Of a DNA stretch of 57,511 bases, positions 33,557 to 41,408 are shown piece by piece (position 1 is the stretch's first letter; each line of letters begins with the position of its first letter). Source of the DNA: Verrucomicrobiota bacterium (GTDB taxonomy: Bacteria; Verrucomicrobiota; Kiritimatiellia; JAKQHR01). Made by a program: the position numbers and the translations under genes. A model generated the notes under the pieces. It was not told the DNA's origin and made no database searches. It was given only the letters and a program-made list of their open reading frames with translations. The stretch is taken from assembly GCA_029557905.1 (NCBI GenBank), contig JAKQHR010000001.1, positions 1 through 57,511 of the forward strand. The letters run 5' to 3'.

Positions 33557-33589
33557 GCGGCCCGGAGGAAACTCCGGGCCGCTTTTTTT
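33557..33589 (+). terminator. Rho-independent terminator after pseudopilin 1
   Basis: A perfect 11-bp GC-rich stem, GCGGCCCGGAG (33557-33567) and CTCCGGGCCGC (33572-33582), is closed by a GAAA tetraloop and followed by seven T (33583-33589). It lies 18 bp after the pilin stop and 64 bp before the second pilin-like gene, separating their expression. Confidence 0.95.
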
Positions 33590-33652
33590 CCGCTTTTTAC
33601 TTTTCTGGCCGCCTCCGGCCGCGCTACATTCAGCGCAACAGGAGGAAGCTGC

Positions 33653-33979
33653 ATGAGGGCTCGGGGGTTCACTCTGGTCGAAATCTTGATTGTGGTCGGC
33701 ATTGTCGGTCTTCTGGCCGTTCTCGCGATTCCCTCTTTCATGAAGTCGCGTGAAAAATCCCAGGCCAAAACCTGCATGAACAACCTGCGGCAGATCTACT
33801 ACGCCAAGGAGCATTTCGCATCCCAGAACGGCCTGAACGCGGGCGATCCCGTCACGGAGAACGACGTGGCGGTGTTTCTTAATCACGGACTGCCCGTCTG
33901 TCCGGCCGGGGGAGCCTATTCTGTGAATCCCGTCGGCTCTGATCCATCCTGCACCGTTGCCGGCCACATCTGTCCCTGA
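33653..33979 (+). CDS. Type IV pilin/pseudopilin-like protein 2
   Basis: 108 residues from ATG 33653, with a perfect AGGAGG 7 bp before it. Prepilin site MRARG/FTLVEILIVVGIVGLLAVLAIPSF and a head with CMNNLRQIYYAKEHFASQNG, CPAGGAYSVNPVG and PSC near the end. It parallels pseudopilin 1 but the head residues differ markedly (YAKEHF for AKDQWA), so it is an older paralogue rather than a fresh duplicate. The terminator just upstream means it needs its own promoter or read-through. Cleavage and assembly would need a prepilin peptidase that is not in this window. Confidence 0.9.
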   Translation: MRARGFTLVEILIVVGIVGLLAVLAIPSFMKSREKSQAKTCMNNLRQIYYAKEHFASQNGLNAGDPVTENDVAVFLNHGLPVCPAGGAYSVNPVGSDPSCTVAGHICP

Positions 33980-34061
33980 ATACGCAATCAAAGAATGGAC
34001 ACGCGCACACGTTTCTTCTAGGCTCTGCATCTGGAAAGTGGTTATGAGAAAGGACATTTTC

Positions 34062-34754
34062 ATGAAACGCATTGCCCTGACCGCGGTTACCGTGCTTCTG
34101 TGCCTGTCCGCCTCCGCCTATGATACGGATGCGGTCAAATTCAAGGACGGCCCGCACGCCGGTTTTTCCTTTGGCGGGGATGTCCGCAGCGAGGACTTCG
34201 CCTGGGGCTGGCAGGCCGCTTACGAGCACAGCGACTGGCTTTCCCTGGAAGCCTCCATCACGGCGCAGAACGACGAACTCGAGCAGAGCATCAATGACGT
34301 GGCCATTCCCCAGCCGTTTGGACTTGAACTGGATGTCTATGCCCTCGCCTTCTCCGCGCGCGCCGGCATTCGCCCATGGTCCCGGCTGCACCTCTATGCG
34401 CTGGCGGGCGCCGGCTACTATATTATGAAGACCGATGCCGAAGAAGCCCGCGTCATCATTGCGGGTGCCGAACCCTCCCCGTCCGGGGTTCGCCTGTCCG
34501 GGCTTACAGTGGATGTGGAGAACAGCTTTGGTCTGCATGCCGGCGCCGGCCTCGAGATCCGGCTGTCTGAACGGTGGGAAATCTTCGCCGAGTTCCGGCA
34601 GGTGTTTCTGGAGGCGGATGCGGATCTGAAGATCACCGAGGAGTGGCCGTCCGGTGTTCCGAACAATCCCCGCATGATGCAGACGCGGATGGTGGACGAC
34701 AAGCTCCCCTATGATCACAGCCTCGTGCGCGCGGGCGTCAGCTACCGGTTTTAA
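34062..34754 (+). CDS. Outer-membrane beta-barrel protein
   Basis: 230 residues from ATG 34062, with AAAGGA 7 bp before it. A signal peptide (MKRIALTAVTVLLCLSASA) is followed by alternating amphipathic strands (GWQAAYEHSDWLSLEASITA, LYALAGAGYYI, FGLHAGAGLEIRLSERWEIF) and a terminal SYRF, the aromatic C-terminus recognised by the barrel assembly machinery. Its size suggests an 8-strand barrel of the OmpA/OmpX-like type. Function unknown. It follows the pilin-like genes but no link is demonstrated. Confidence 0.75.
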   Translation: MKRIALTAVTVLLCLSASAYDTDAVKFKDGPHAGFSFGGDVRSEDFAWGWQAAYEHSDWLSLEASITAQNDELEQSINDVAIPQPFGLELDVYALAFSARAGIRPWSRLHLYALAGAGYYIMKTDAEEARVIIAGAEPSPSGVRLSGLTVDVENSFGLHAGAGLEIRLSERWEIFAEFRQVFLEADADLKITEEWPSGVPNNPRMMQTRMVDDKLPYDHSLVRAGVSYRF

Positions 34755-34763
34755 CCCGTCCGG

Positions 34764-35921
34764 TTACAGGTCCAGAATCCGGTTGGTCGGCAGGTCGGAA
34801 TCTCCGGTGGTGCTGATATAGCGCGTGGTGCGGAATTCCTCGACTTCCTTCATCTTGTGCAGGATTTCCGCGATGCGCTCGGCCGCCTCGCAGCTCAGGC
34901 CGATAATTTCTGAAAACACTTCGCTTTCCCGGAACTTGTCCTGCTTGAGCATTTCCAGATTGGCAAGCAGCACGGTGGCCGGCTGCCCCAGGTGATGGCA
35001 GGCCGCGCCGAGGCTGGCCAGCATGGCCCGGTGCTGTTCGGCCAGCCGCATGCCTTCTTCAGCCCGCTTGCGGTTGGTGATGTCTTCCACCGACAGCACC
35101 ATGCCGACCAGGTCGCCCTCGCTGTCGAAATTGGGCGTGGCCGAAACCTCGGATTCAAAGGAGGAGCCGTCCGCCCGCACGGCGACCATCTCGCCGCGCC
35201 AGGAAACCAGGTCGTTCAGGACGGCCCGCACCATCTCGCCGGCGTGGGTGTCGTTCTGCCAGAGCCGGACCAGGTCGGTATGAAGCACGTCATTCTGGTC
35301 ATGAATGCCCCACTGCCGCAGAAAGGACGGATTCACATAGGTGAGGCGGCCGTCCACGTCGGCGATGGCGATGCCCGTGCCGGCATTCTGGATGGCGTTG
35401 AAACTGGTTATCATTTTCTCTTCGGCCTCTTTGCGCAGCGAAATGTCGCGCAGGAAGAAGCACATCAGGGGATCGGCGAATTTCAGCAGGTTCACGGCGA
35501 TTTCTGCGGGGAAGAAGGTGCCGTCCCGGCGGATGCAGTAGGCCTGGATCAGGGCAAAACGCTCGTTCTGGAGATTGTCCCGAAGAGCGGAGAGCAGCGT
35601 TTTTTCGGCCCCGGCCAGAATATCCACCACGTTCATCTGCAGCAGTTCATCCCGGTCGTGGCCCAGGAAGTCCAGCGCGCGGATGTTCACATCGGTGATT
35701 TTTCCGGAGAGATCCGCAATCAGCACCCCGTCATAAATGCTCTGCAGCAGGTGCTGGTACTTCGAATCCATGATCTGGGTGGATTTCTTGGAGCGGACCT
35801 TGATGCCGGTCGAGGTTTTGACAAACGACGCGGCCCGGTCCCGCTGCTGCACCAGGTCCTTGAGCGCAGCAGGGGAAATTTCAATCCGCATCGTGCTGGA
35901 TAAATTTTTCTCCGTTGCCAT
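34764..35921 (-). CDS. Two-PAS protein with HisKA-type helical domain but no HATPase
   Basis: 385 residues from ATG 35921 (MATEKNLSSTMRIEI). PAS 1 about 53-170 (YQHLLQSIYDGVLIADLSG, ending FFLRDISLRKEAEE), PAS 2 about 175-295 (NAIQNAGTGIAIADVDGRLTYVNPS, ending VEDITNRKRAEEG). Then a helical segment MLASLGAACHHLGQPATVLL resembling the histidine-kinase dimerisation helix with its H-box, and a second helix to residue 385. It stops before any ATP-binding domain; no N, G1 or G2 box is present. It may act as a phospho-acceptor or dimerisation partner rather than as a kinase. It lies 9 bp from the convergent barrel gene. Confidence 0.8.
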   Translation of the reverse strand: MATEKNLSSTMRIEISPAALKDLVQQRDRAASFVKTSTGIKVRSKKSTQIMDSKYQHLLQSIYDGVLIADLSGKITDVNIRALDFLGHDRDELLQMNVVDILAGAEKTLLSALRDNLQNERFALIQAYCIRRDGTFFPAEIAVNLLKFADPLMCFFLRDISLRKEAEEKMITSFNAIQNAGTGIAIADVDGRLTYVNPSFLRQWGIHDQNDVLHTDLVRLWQNDTHAGEMVRAVLNDLVSWRGEMVAVRADGSSFESEVSATPNFDSEGDLVGMVLSVEDITNRKRAEEGMRLAEQHRAMLASLGAACHHLGQPATVLLANLEMLKQDKFRESEVFSEIIGLSCEAAERIAEILHKMKEVEEFRTTRYISTTGDSDLPTNRILDL

Positions 35922-36048
35922 AAAACAAAACCCATCCACCCTCTTCCGGCCCCCCGGCCGGGCAGTTACTCCTTCTTCGGATAATAGCACACCGTGCTGT
36001 TTAGAACAGCAGTTTCTGTGCCATATTCGGCGGGAAAGGTTTTTTCCC

Positions 36049-36804
36049 TCAGGATCCTGCGCCGGTGTTGGGGACGAACTCGACATTTTCGAAAAAAGCG
36101 CCGGGCACGAAGAGCATCGGGGAAACGGGCTCATTGACGGCCAGGCTGCTGATGCGCACGGTTTCCGTGAGCTGCAGGCCCATGTCGCTGAACTCGCCCC
36201 GGATCAGCCCGGCAAAGAACACGCCCGGCAGGGGCTCGGAAAAAGAGCTGTATGCATAACGGCCGATGCGTTCATCCATGGCCGACGTTCTGTAAAATTC
36301 CACCTGAACCAGACGGCTTTCGCCGTCCGCGCAAAGCACGACGAAATTTCGCGCGGTCTGATAACCGGCCCGCACCGGAAACTCCGGTGTGCCGGGAAGG
36401 GGCTGCTCCTCCACACCCTTCAGGCGGAGCAGGTGATCCATCGCCGTGCCGGGCAGTCGGCGCAGTTCAATGAGCTTGTCGGCATCCAGTTCGGAAACGG
36501 GCCGGGAGTAGCCCCGGGGTTCGTCCTGCTCGTGGATATAGAGCGCTTTGCCGTCCGAAACGATTCTGCGCCGGCCGGTGCCCAGCGAGGGCATCACGTT
36601 TTCAATATGGATCAGGTCGGGCTTCTGGCAGAACACCCGGCTCAGCATTCTGGATTTTCCCTGCGCGGACTCGGTGTCCCGCCGGACTTCGCAACTGACC
36701 GTTTCAACTGCGTCATAGGCGGCCAGCATCCTCTCGGCCAGCGTGTCCGCATGCAGGTTTCCCGCCAGGGCCAGCAGCGCGGCGGCTGTAACTGTTTTCT
36801 TCAT
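36049..36804 (-). CDS. LolA-like periplasmic protein (outer-membrane lipoprotein sorting fold)
   Basis: 251 residues with a signal peptide (MKKTVTAAALLALAGNLHA). The early TLAERMLAAYDAVETVSCEV and the strands RVFCQKPDLIHIENVMP, RRIVSDGKALYIHEQDE, LIRGEFSDMGLQLTETVRI fit the LolA/LolB/DUF2092 half-barrel fold. Such proteins bind lipid anchors or other hydrophobic ligands in the periplasm; a true LolA role is not shown. It faces palindrome array C, whose first unit starts 112 bp from its start codon. Confidence 0.65.
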   Translation of the reverse strand: MKKTVTAAALLALAGNLHADTLAERMLAAYDAVETVSCEVRRDTESAQGKSRMLSRVFCQKPDLIHIENVMPSLGTGRRRIVSDGKALYIHEQDEPRGYSRPVSELDADKLIELRRLPGTAMDHLLRLKGVEEQPLPGTPEFPVRAGYQTARNFVVLCADGESRLVQVEFYRTSAMDERIGRYAYSSFSEPLPGVFFAGLIRGEFSDMGLQLTETVRISSLAVNEPVSPMLFVPGAFFENVEFVPNTGAGS

Positions 36805-36915
36805 TTGCGTTCCTCGTTAATAATCAACCGCAGACCGATAACATATTCATGCGGGTTCGGGAACAGCATTTTCGCCGCCGGGCAGGTCCGCGCCGCAAAA
36901 GAGCCGACAGAAAAC

Positions 36916-37023
36916 TTCCAATCATTGGAACTTTCAGGTAAAAAACTTCCAATGATTGGAACTTTTTCCCGAAAAACTTCCAATGGTTGGAACTTTTTGC
37001 GGGCGAACTTCCAGTGATTGGAA
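36916..37023. repeat. Palindrome array C: four 15-bp units at 31-bp period
   Basis: Units TTCCAATCATTGGAA (36916-36930), TTCCAATGATTGGAA (36947-36961), TTCCAATGGTTGGAA (36978-36992) and TTCCAGTGATTGGAA (37009-37023) start exactly 31 bp apart. Spacers CTTTCAGGTAAAAAAC, CTTTTTCCCGAAAAAC and CTTTTTGCGGGCGAAC are each 16 bp. The last unit ends 17 bp before the ABC ATPase ATG. The array lies between divergent genes, as does array B. Confidence 0.93.
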
Positions 37024-37040
37024 AAAAGACGGGCGGACGC

Positions 37041-38096
37041 ATGGCGGAAAACGCATCGAATCCTGTAATTGCGGCGGCGGACCTGAAGAAGGTGTTCCGC
37101 GATTTCTGGCGCCGGCCGAAGGTCCGCGCGGTGGACGGCATTTCATTTGAAGTGAGCCGGGGCGAGGTGTTCGGCCTGCTGGGGCCCAACGGTTCCGGAA
37201 AATCCACAACCATCAAGATGTTGCTCGGCCTGCTGTTTCCCACGAGCGGCCGCCTGCGCGTGCTGGGGGAGTCGCCGCGGCATGTGAAGACCCGTTCCCG
37301 CGTGGGGTATCTGCCGGAGCATTCATATATTTATCCGCATCTGACGTCCGAGGAGACCCTTGATTTCTACGGCCGGCTGTTTGACCTGAGCCGCCGCGAG
37401 CGCCGCCGCCGCATGGAGCAGCTTCTGGAGATGATCGGCCTGCAGCATGCGCGTCACCGGATGGTGGGCGAATTCTCCAAGGGCATGGCGCGCCGCATCG
37501 GCCTCGCGCAGGCCCTGATCAACGATCCCGACGTGGTGGTGCTGGACGAGCCGACCTCGGGGCTGGATCCGATCGGATGCCGGCAGGTGAAAGATTTGAT
37601 CCTGACGCTGGCGCGCCGGGGTAAAACCGTGCTGATGTCGTCCCATCTGCTGGCGGACGTGGAGGATGTCTGCGACCGGATTGCGATTCTGTACAACGGT
37701 AAAATCCAGGCCATGGGACCGGTTCGCGAGCTTCTGGAGGAGAAGGGGCGCAGCCGGATCACGCTCCCCGAGCTTTCGCCGGAGGCGATGGCGCGTGTGC
37801 TCGAACTCCTGCGGAAGGAGTTCGGCGAGGAGCCGGAACTGGAGCATCCGCGGCGCGATCTCGAACAGTTCTTTCTCGATGTGGTGGAAAAGGCCCGCCG
37901 CGGCACGCAGGCTTCGCCCCCGAAGAAGGAGAAACTGGCCGGCTATCTCGAGGGCGAAGATCTGCTGCAGAAGCTGGCCGCGCCGTCCACGACGGAAACG
38001 AAACGGGAGGAGCCTCCGCCGTCCGCGCCCCCGCCCGCGGCCCGGACGGACGCCAGGCTGAGCCATCTTCTCCAAAACGGTCCGGACAATGAATAG
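37041..38096 (+). CDS. ABC-2 type exporter ATP-binding protein
   Basis: 351 residues from ATG 37041 (MAENASNPVI); earlier in-frame starts fall inside the palindrome array. Walker A GPNGSGKST near 54, signature FSKGMARRIGLAQAL near 152, Walker B VVVLDEPTSGLDP near 170, H-loop SSHLLADVEDV. The last 100 residues form a basic, proline-rich tail (PPKKEKLAGYLEGEDLLQKL, EEPPPSAPPPAA) beyond the usual domain. It should power the permease encoded next (8-bp overlap). The exported substrate is unknown. Confidence 0.93.
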   Translation: MAENASNPVIAAADLKKVFRDFWRRPKVRAVDGISFEVSRGEVFGLLGPNGSGKSTTIKMLLGLLFPTSGRLRVLGESPRHVKTRSRVGYLPEHSYIYPHLTSEETLDFYGRLFDLSRRERRRRMEQLLEMIGLQHARHRMVGEFSKGMARRIGLAQALINDPDVVVLDEPTSGLDPIGCRQVKDLILTLARRGKTVLMSSHLLADVEDVCDRIAILYNGKIQAMGPVRELLEEKGRSRITLPELSPEAMARVLELLRKEFGEEPELEHPRRDLEQFFLDVVEKARRGTQASPPKKEKLAGYLEGEDLLQKLAAPSTTETKREEPPPSAPPPAARTDARLSHLLQNGPDNE

Positions 38097-39444
38097 GGTG
38101 CTGTCCATTGCGGCCGTTACGCTGCGCACCGCGGTCCGTTCAAGGATTGTGGTTTTCATGATGCTCCTGCTCGTTTTTATCCTGACGGGTCTCCCGTCCG
38201 CCATTCGCGGAGACGGCACCCTGACGGGATACGTGCAGGTTCTGCTGAGCTACACGCTCGGGTTCGCCGGATTCATTTTGTCGGTGGTGGCCGTCTGGAC
38301 CGGGTGCACGGCGGTCTCCTCCGAAATCAGGACGCATCAGATGGATCTGGTGGTCACGAAGCCGGTGCCGGCCGTTCAGATCTGGTTCGGAAAATGGCTG
38401 GGCATTCTGGCGTTGAGCCTTGCGCTGCTGCTGTTCACGTTTGCCGCAGCCTACGGCGGTCTCCGGTGGGCGATGATTCACCGCTCCGCCAGTGAAGTGG
38501 ATATTCAGAAGCTGCGCGAGCAGGTGCTGGTCGCGCGCGAAAAAATCGCTCCGCGCGACGAGGGGCTGGAAGAGCGGGCCGAAAACCTCTATCGCCTGCG
38601 GCAGGCGGAAGGGGCCGTGCCGGAAGGAGTGGCGCCCTCGACCGCCAGAAGGATCATCGCCGACGACCTGCGCCTGCAGGCCAATTCCGTGCCGCCGGGA
38701 TACGGCCGGCGCTGGATTTTTGATTTCGGCTCGTCCGTGAAAGACCGGCCGCTCTTCCTGCGCTACACCTTCTCCGCATCGCGGCCCGAGATTGAAGGAC
38801 TCTGGACGGCGGGCGAAAGCGGCAGCCGGGATCAGGCGGTCCGACGCGTCACGGAGGCCTCCGGCGGGGTTCGCACATGGCGCATTCCCTCCGCCGCGGC
38901 CCGCGACGGTTCGCTCACCATAGAATTCGGCAACATCCATGAGGAGCCCGCCACGGTGATTTTCCCGCCGGAAAATCCGCCGGTCCTTCTGCTTTATCAT
39001 GATTCTTTTGAAATGAACTTTCTGAGAGTGTTCTGTATTGCCTTTATCCGGATCGCCGTGCTGGCGGCCATTGGACTGACGGCCGGCACACTTTTTTCAG
39101 AGCCGGTTGCGCTCTTTTTCTCGGCATGGATGGTGCTGCTACTGAACATCGGCCGCTATATCCGCGCCATGGCCGCCACGGATGTTTTCTTTCCCGTCCA
39201 TGACGGCCCCGCGCGCATCCCGGGCCTGCTGGACCGGCTTCTGCATCTGTTTTTCGCAGCGCTGGACGGACTGGTCCGGCCGCTGCAGAGCCCGGATGTG
39301 CTGGGCGCGATGGCGGCCGGAGAATGGGTCTCCTGGGGCCTTGTCGCGGCTGAATTTCTTGTGAAGGTGCTGATCTTCTGCGGCCTGCTGGCCGCGCTGA
39401 GTTCGTTTGTGCTCAAACGCCGGGAAGTGGGGCTTCCGGCATGA
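38089..39444 (+). CDS. ABC-2 type transporter permease
   Basis: 451 residues. The N-terminal helices (VVFMMLLLVFILTGLPSA, GFAGFILSVVAVWTG) are followed by CTAVSSEIRTHQMDLVVTKPV and KWLGILALSLALLLF, the ABC-2 core near the cytoplasmic gate. A large extracytoplasmic domain occupies about 135-300, then four helices follow (IRIAVLAAIGLTAGTLFSEP and onward). It overlaps the ATPase gene by 8 bp and the next gene by 4 bp (ATGA), so the three genes form one translationally coupled unit. Confidence 0.88.
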   Translation: MNRVLSIAAVTLRTAVRSRIVVFMMLLLVFILTGLPSAIRGDGTLTGYVQVLLSYTLGFAGFILSVVAVWTGCTAVSSEIRTHQMDLVVTKPVPAVQIWFGKWLGILALSLALLLFTFAAAYGGLRWAMIHRSASEVDIQKLREQVLVAREKIAPRDEGLEERAENLYRLRQAEGAVPEGVAPSTARRIIADDLRLQANSVPPGYGRRWIFDFGSSVKDRPLFLRYTFSASRPEIEGLWTAGESGSRDQAVRRVTEASGGVRTWRIPSAAARDGSLTIEFGNIHEEPATVIFPPENPPVLLLYHDSFEMNFLRVFCIAFIRIAVLAAIGLTAGTLFSEPVALFFSAWMVLLLNIGRYIRAMAATDVFFPVHDGPARIPGLLDRLLHLFFAALDGLVRPLQSPDVLGAMAAGEWVSWGLVAAEFLVKVLIFCGLLAALSSFVLKRREVGLPA

Positions 39445-40763
39445 ACAGGCTGGTGAATATTCTGCTTCTGCTTGCGGCGGTCGGCCTGATTCTTCTGGCC
39501 GGAGCCCGGCATGAGGAACTCCGGCGTCTCAAGATGGAATATGAGTTCACGCTGGTGGATCCCGTTGAGAACGCCAGTCCGCTGGTTGCGTTCACAACAG
39601 TGGCGCTGGGCGGCTTCCGCGGCCTCGCGGCCGATGCGCTGTGGCTGCGGGCGACGCGCCTTCAGGACGAAGGCCGCTATTTTGAGCTGGTGCAGCTTTC
39701 AAACTGGATCACGCAGCTTGAACCGGGCTTCGGCCCGGTGTGGGCTTTTCACGCGTGGAATCTGGCATACAACATCAGTGTGAAATACAGCGAGGCGGAG
39801 GATCGCTGGCGCTGGGTGCAGAGCGGCATTCAGCTTCTGCGCGACAAGGGGCTTGTCTACAATCCCGCGAGCGCGGAGCTCTACCGCGAACTGGCATGGA
39901 TCTTCCACCACAAAGTGAGCGGAGTTACCGATCAGGCGCACTGGTTCTACAAGCAGCAGTGGGCCGACGAAATGGAGCGCGCGCTCGGAGGCGCCACGCC
40001 CGATTTCGAGGCGCTCGAAACCCGCGCGGACGCGCTGGACCGCTATCGTCTCGAACCCGCCTTCATGCAGCAGGTGGAAAACACCTACGGACCGCTGGAC
40101 TGGCGGCTTCCGCAGGCGCACGCGATTTACTGGGCCGCAAAAGGCCGGCCGTTCGCCCGGGGTTTCTACGAGGTGGCGCTCGACCGGATCATTTTCGATT
40201 CCCTTGCGGAGGCGTTCCGGCGCGGAAAGCTTTTCCGGGACGATGAAAGAGGCGTGTTCATCAACTCGCCGAACCTGGACCTTCTTCCGAGAGTGCAGGC
40301 GGCGTACGCCAAGGCGCTGGCAGATTATCCCGAAGAGGACAGCATTCGGCGGGGTCACGAGAATTTCCTGCGCGAGGCCATCATGATTATCTACAGCCAC
40401 AACCGTGTCCGGCAGGCGCGGGAGCTGTTCGCGGACCTGAAGGAGAGGTACGGCTCGCACATTGAGGCGGATACGCTGGAGGAGTTCATTCCAGCGGCCA
40501 CGGCGGACTTTCTGGACAAGCGCGCGCCGCGGGAGGCGCTTCCGCTGATCGAGGGCGCCCTCTATCAGAGCGCCCTGTGGAGTGCGCTGGGGGAGGCGGA
40601 TTTGGCGGCGGGCCACCGTCAGCTGGCCAAACTGTACTGGGATCACTTCATGGAATCGGCCGTTTCGGAGGAATGGATCGAGCGCATGGCGCTGCCTCCG
40701 CTGGAAGAACTGGCCGCCAAAGCCGAAAAGCAGGCGGCGGACTACCTGCAGCAGATGCCATAG
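39441..40763 (+). CDS. Membrane-anchored TPR-like protein of the ABC exporter operon
   Basis: 440 residues beginning with one membrane helix (VNILLLLAAVGLILLAGA). The region about 55-110 (GFRGLAADALWLRATRLQDE, then YFELVQLSNWITQLEP) and the remainder are helical and TPR-like, with many Trp/Tyr and the conserved phrase VWAFHAWNLAYNISV. I have no specific function for it. Its position as third gene of the exporter operon suggests an accessory or scaffold that stands on the outer face of the membrane and assists export. Starts with an ATGA overlap on the permease gene. Confidence 0.75.
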   Translation: MNRLVNILLLLAAVGLILLAGARHEELRRLKMEYEFTLVDPVENASPLVAFTTVALGGFRGLAADALWLRATRLQDEGRYFELVQLSNWITQLEPGFGPVWAFHAWNLAYNISVKYSEAEDRWRWVQSGIQLLRDKGLVYNPASAELYRELAWIFHHKVSGVTDQAHWFYKQQWADEMERALGGATPDFEALETRADALDRYRLEPAFMQQVENTYGPLDWRLPQAHAIYWAAKGRPFARGFYEVALDRIIFDSLAEAFRRGKLFRDDERGVFINSPNLDLLPRVQAAYAKALADYPEEDSIRRGHENFLREAIMIIYSHNRVRQARELFADLKERYGSHIEADTLEEFIPAATADFLDKRAPREALPLIEGALYQSALWSALGEADLAAGHRQLAKLYWDHFMESAVSEEWIERMALPPLEELAAKAEKQAADYLQQMP

Positions 40764-40888
40764 CGCCGGAACACCGCCTGTCCTTGCCGGGACATCAAAC
40801 GGGTCGGCGCGGCCTGTTAAAAAATCGTTTTTTCTTCTGGAAATGTCGGGCTGTCGCGGATACGTTACGTGACCTGAGCTCGATTCAC

Positions 40889-40963
40889 GGCGCGGTAGCC
40901 AAGTGGTAAGGCACGGGTCTGCAAAACCTGTATGCACCGGTTCAAATCCGGTCCGCGCCTCCA
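40889..40963 (+). tRNA. tRNA-Cys (anticodon GCA), CCA encoded
   Basis: Acceptor GGCGCGG/CCGCGCC, anticodon loop CTGCAAA with anticodon GCA, T-arm CCGG-TTCAAAT-CCGG, discriminator T as required for cysteine tRNAs, and CCA at 40961-40963. The start of gcvH follows 22 bp after the tRNA end, so the two could share a transcript. Confidence 0.95.
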
Positions 40964-40985
40964 GCTTTGTCCGAGGAAACAGAAA

Positions 40986-41408
40986 ATGAAGGTTCCGGAA
41001 CATCTGCTCTACACCCGAACGCATGAATGGATATCCATTGAGGACGGCCTTGCCACCGTGGGCATCACCGGCTTTGCGGCACAGCAGCTTGATGATGTGG
41101 CGTATGTCGAACTGCCGGCCGCGGGCGACCGCTTCATGCCCGGGGACGAGGCCGCGGTGGTGGAGTCGGTGAAAGCTGCTTCGGACATCTATGCGCCCGT
41201 GGCGGGCGCGGTGGAGGAAGTGAACGGGGAGCTTCATGATCATCCCGAACTCGTCAGCCAGGATCCCTATGGCGAAGGCTGGCTCTTCAAGATCCGGCTT
41301 GCGGTTGAGGACGACCACGACGGACTTCTCAGCGAGGAAGAATACCGCAAGCTGATTCCGAATGCCGGCCAGGAAACTTTCGATGACGGCAGTGGCCCTG
41401 TATTTTGA
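40986..41408 (+). CDS. gcvH: Glycine cleavage system H protein
   Basis: 140 residues from ATG 40986. The lipoyl-domain core is complete: YTRTHEWISIEDGLATVGIT, DVAYVELPAAGD and the lipoylated Lys in VVESVKAASDIYAPV near 63, followed by EVNGELHDHPELVSQDPYGE. GcvH carries the aminomethyl group between P and T proteins, or serves as lipoyl relay. No gcvP or gcvT is nearby. The following lipB gene overlaps its end by 26 bp, and LipB attaches octanoate to H protein, which explains the pairing. Confidence 0.96.
   Translation: MKVPEHLLYTRTHEWISIEDGLATVGITGFAAQQLDDVAYVELPAAGDRFMPGDEAAVVESVKAASDIYAPVAGAVEEVNGELHDHPELVSQDPYGEGWLFKIRLAVEDDHDGLLSEEEYRKLIPNAGQETFDDGSGPVF

Noticed and set aside
11132-37023. 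CRISPR interpretation of the 31-bp-period arrays
   Set aside because: The spacers are not unique; they share a consensus. The repeats are only 15 bp, there are at most four per array and no cas gene is present.
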